From the NCBI GenBank assembly GCA_963921425.1, contig OY992832.1, forward strand, positions 9,796,001-9,860,000: DNA of 64,000 nt. The letters are read 5' to 3'. Both the position numbers and the translations under genes were made by a program. Numbering within the stretch: the stretch's first letter is position 1; each line of letters opens with the position of its first letter. The notes under the pieces were generated by a model. The model did no database searches, was not told the origin of the DNA, and saw nothing but the letters and a program-made list of their open reading frames with translations. This stretch comes from Dryas octopetala. Lineage: Eukaryota > Streptophyta > Magnoliopsida > Rosales > Rosaceae. Below are positions 62,156 through 64,000 of this stretch, piece by piece.

Positions 62156-63389
62156 AAGTACTCCCTTCTTTCATAAGAGAAAATTTGCTTTTGCTTTTGC
62201 TCACTCTCTCTCTCTCTCCTCCCTTTTTCCTTTTTCCCTGTGCATGCAAGACAACAAATTTGTAAGATGGAAAGGCCAGCTAAATCTCGTTTACACGTGG
62301 CAGCCTAATTGCTCATTGTCTGCATGCATGTCCTCGACTCTTAGCGTCTTAGGTACATGCACATTTAATTCAAATCAATGTAGGTTAATTAACTCAATCC
62401 AAATCCAAATCCAAAATCCAAATCCAAATCCAAATCAGGCAAAATGAAACCATAAAATCAGATGTGAGATTTATGTATAAAAGGCTATTAATTATAGGAA
62501 CATACAAAATAAAAGAAAACATGGAAGAGTAAAAAAAGGGTGATATGGAATGCAATTAAAAAGTATTGGCTGAGTTGGACGTAGAGTCAAAGGACCTATA
62601 TCAATATCGATCTAAACTAAGATCAGGGTTAAATTAAAATCCAATTCTATTGAAGAATGACAATCTAAAAACCTATTTTGAATATAGAATGACAGCATTT
62701 ATAAATAGTATGAGCGGCAGTGGTATCTTAAGATGACGTGGCTTGGGGTACGTTTTAAAATTAGCAAATTATATTTAAATTAATAAAATATTTCAATATT
62801 ACATAATATTTAATGACTTAATGTGAATTTTTTTTACCATAAAATTCAATGGATTTAGAAATTTTATCCTACTTTAGTCACCTCAATCCACTTGCTAATG
62901 TTATGTATTTTGATGTGTTGGAAAATACCAATTAATTTGCCTATTCCGTTTTTTTCATTACTTATGGGCATAAAATTATGACATTACCCTTGATTTGGTT
63001 TAGAGTATAGAAATGAGGTTTATGGTATAGTTTAGCGTATAGAAATGAAGTTTATGGTTTAGGGTAAAGGTTCTGCCCAAAACTTGAGAGCTAAATCTTA
63101 AGCCATTTTTCTGCGTAGCAGTCAAATGCAAACTTAATACAAATCTAAATTTGCATAATAATGTATGTTTATTAATTTATTATAATTTATACTTTTTTTA
63201 TTTTCGTCAATAGTGACTAATGAAATTATGAAAAAGTGCATATATTGATTAATATGTAAGTTTGAAAAATTTTATTGATTTATTTGTAATTGGGACGTCC
63301 TTTAAAATATGGACCTAAATAGATTTAGAAGACCATTTAAGTTAGAATCTAAAAGAAATCTAATATATATAATCTCTAAAATCTCAATC
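62156..63389. other. Intergenic region with short tandem repeats
   Basis: An (AATCCA)-type tandem run lies at about 62395-62437. A short direct repeat containing TAGAAATGAGGTTTATGGT lies near 63008-63060. No gene recognised. Confidence 0.5.
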
Positions 63390-63620
63390 CCCCGTTTGAC
63401 ACTGCTTTTTAGGAAGTGTTTGTACTGAAAACGCTTCTACTAAGAAGCACATACAAATTTTTAAAAACATTCTAAGTGGTTTATGCAAAAACACTTAAAA
63501 GTGCTTCATAAGGAAGCACCTGTCAAGTACTTCTCAAAAAATTCTTTAAAATCGCTCTTATAAGTCGGAAGCACTTTTATATATTTTTGCCAAATGCTAC
63601 CAATTAAAAACATTTTTAAG
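63390..63620. repeat. MITE-like repeat (AGAAGCAC/GTGCTT family)
   Basis: Sequence dense in AAGTGCTT, GAAGCAC and AAGCACTT words with opposed orientations. It resembles the insertion in KDSA intron 8 (13236-13396). Ends and target duplication are not clear. Confidence 0.35.
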
Positions 63621-63902
63621 CACTTTTCTTTGACAGTTATAAAAGCAGTAAATATGAATATCTGATTTAGATGTGTCATATATGTGTTTATATAAGTCAA
63701 GACTTGGAAAATCATGCTGATGATATCAAGGAATTATATAGAATTAATTAGATTGAGCCAATCCTACGCAAAATCCTTACAGTAATTACTTAGTTACATG
63801 CGAAATGAAGAAATCAGATTTTCTGACACCAAAAATCAGACTATAAGGTGTTAATATAGAGCTCGTAATGTTCCACCCTTAATTGTAATTCCACATTTCC
63901 TA

Positions 63903-63912
63903 CTATATAAGG
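63903..63912 (+). promoter_or_regulatory. TATA box near the right edge
   Basis: CTATATAAGG lies 68-77 bases upstream of an ATG at 63980. This is a good consensus TATA box with suitable spacing for a gene entering from this side. Confidence 0.4.
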
Positions 63913-63979
63913 GGGGCTGTTATATGCTAAGAAACCATATTTTTTGGTTGGCATGTACGTAGCTGCAAGCCTGCAAGAC

Positions 63980-64000
63980 ATGGAAAACAGGTTGTTTGAC
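63980..64000 (+). CDS. Possible start of a gene running off the window
   Basis: ATG followed by six open codons (MENRLFD) at the very edge, behind a TATA box. Too short for any family call. It is included because the promoter-like spacing is good. Confidence 0.2.

Overview
The window is nuclear DNA of a flowering plant, most likely a eudicot and probably a rosid. Genes are split by many short introns, intergenic DNA is AT-rich, and several proteins are plant-specific (X8/CBM43 wall protein, KDO-8-phosphate synthase, type I MADS, DUF295 F-box relatives, DUF2358). I cannot name the species. Exon coordinates below were built by hand from splice signals and reading-frame continuity.

Layout. 1-10 kb: the 5' two thirds of an IMP dehydrogenase gene (-), an X8-domain proline-rich secreted protein (-), a decayed DUF295 F-box relative (-), a ZIP metal transporter with an apparent frameshift (-), then a Mutator-like MITE. 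10-21 kb: a 13-exon KDO-8-phosphate synthase gene (+), the intronless ribosome-biogenesis GTPase EFL1 (+), and a broken partial copy of the KDO-8-P synthase gene directly behind EFL1. 22-31 kb: a type I MADS gene (+), a 24-exon cyclin B3 (+) and a plastid-type DUF2358 protein (-). 31-38 kb: gene-poor DNA with a foldback element, duplicated segments and a second DUF295 fragment, ending in what I read as an undescribed small-nucleolar-RNA cluster on the minus strand (two box C/D candidates plus three tandem box H/ACA candidates) behind a promoter with a TATA box, a telo-box and Site II motifs.

38-53 kb: two paralogous Mn-type cation diffusion facilitators (MTP group, both -) flank a PDCD2-like MYND zinc-finger gene (+). 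A 753-bp hAT-type element with an 8-bp target duplication lies upstream of PDCD2. 54-64 kb: a tRNA-derived SINE-like unit split by a second hAT-type element, a degenerate minisatellite, a DCN1-like cullin-neddylation gene (+), a two-exon defensin-like cysteine-rich peptide gene (-), and perhaps the first codons of another gene at the right edge.

The genes do not form one pathway. Two themes recur: ribosome production (EFL1, the snoRNA cluster, telo-box promoters) and metal transport (ZIP and two MTPs). The neighbourhood IMPDH / X8 / KDSA / CYCB3 / DUF2358 / MTP matches, as I remember it, two paralogous Arabidopsis chromosome 1 segments, so it is probably an ancient conserved block. Four introns appear to use GC-AG instead of GT-AG splice sites.
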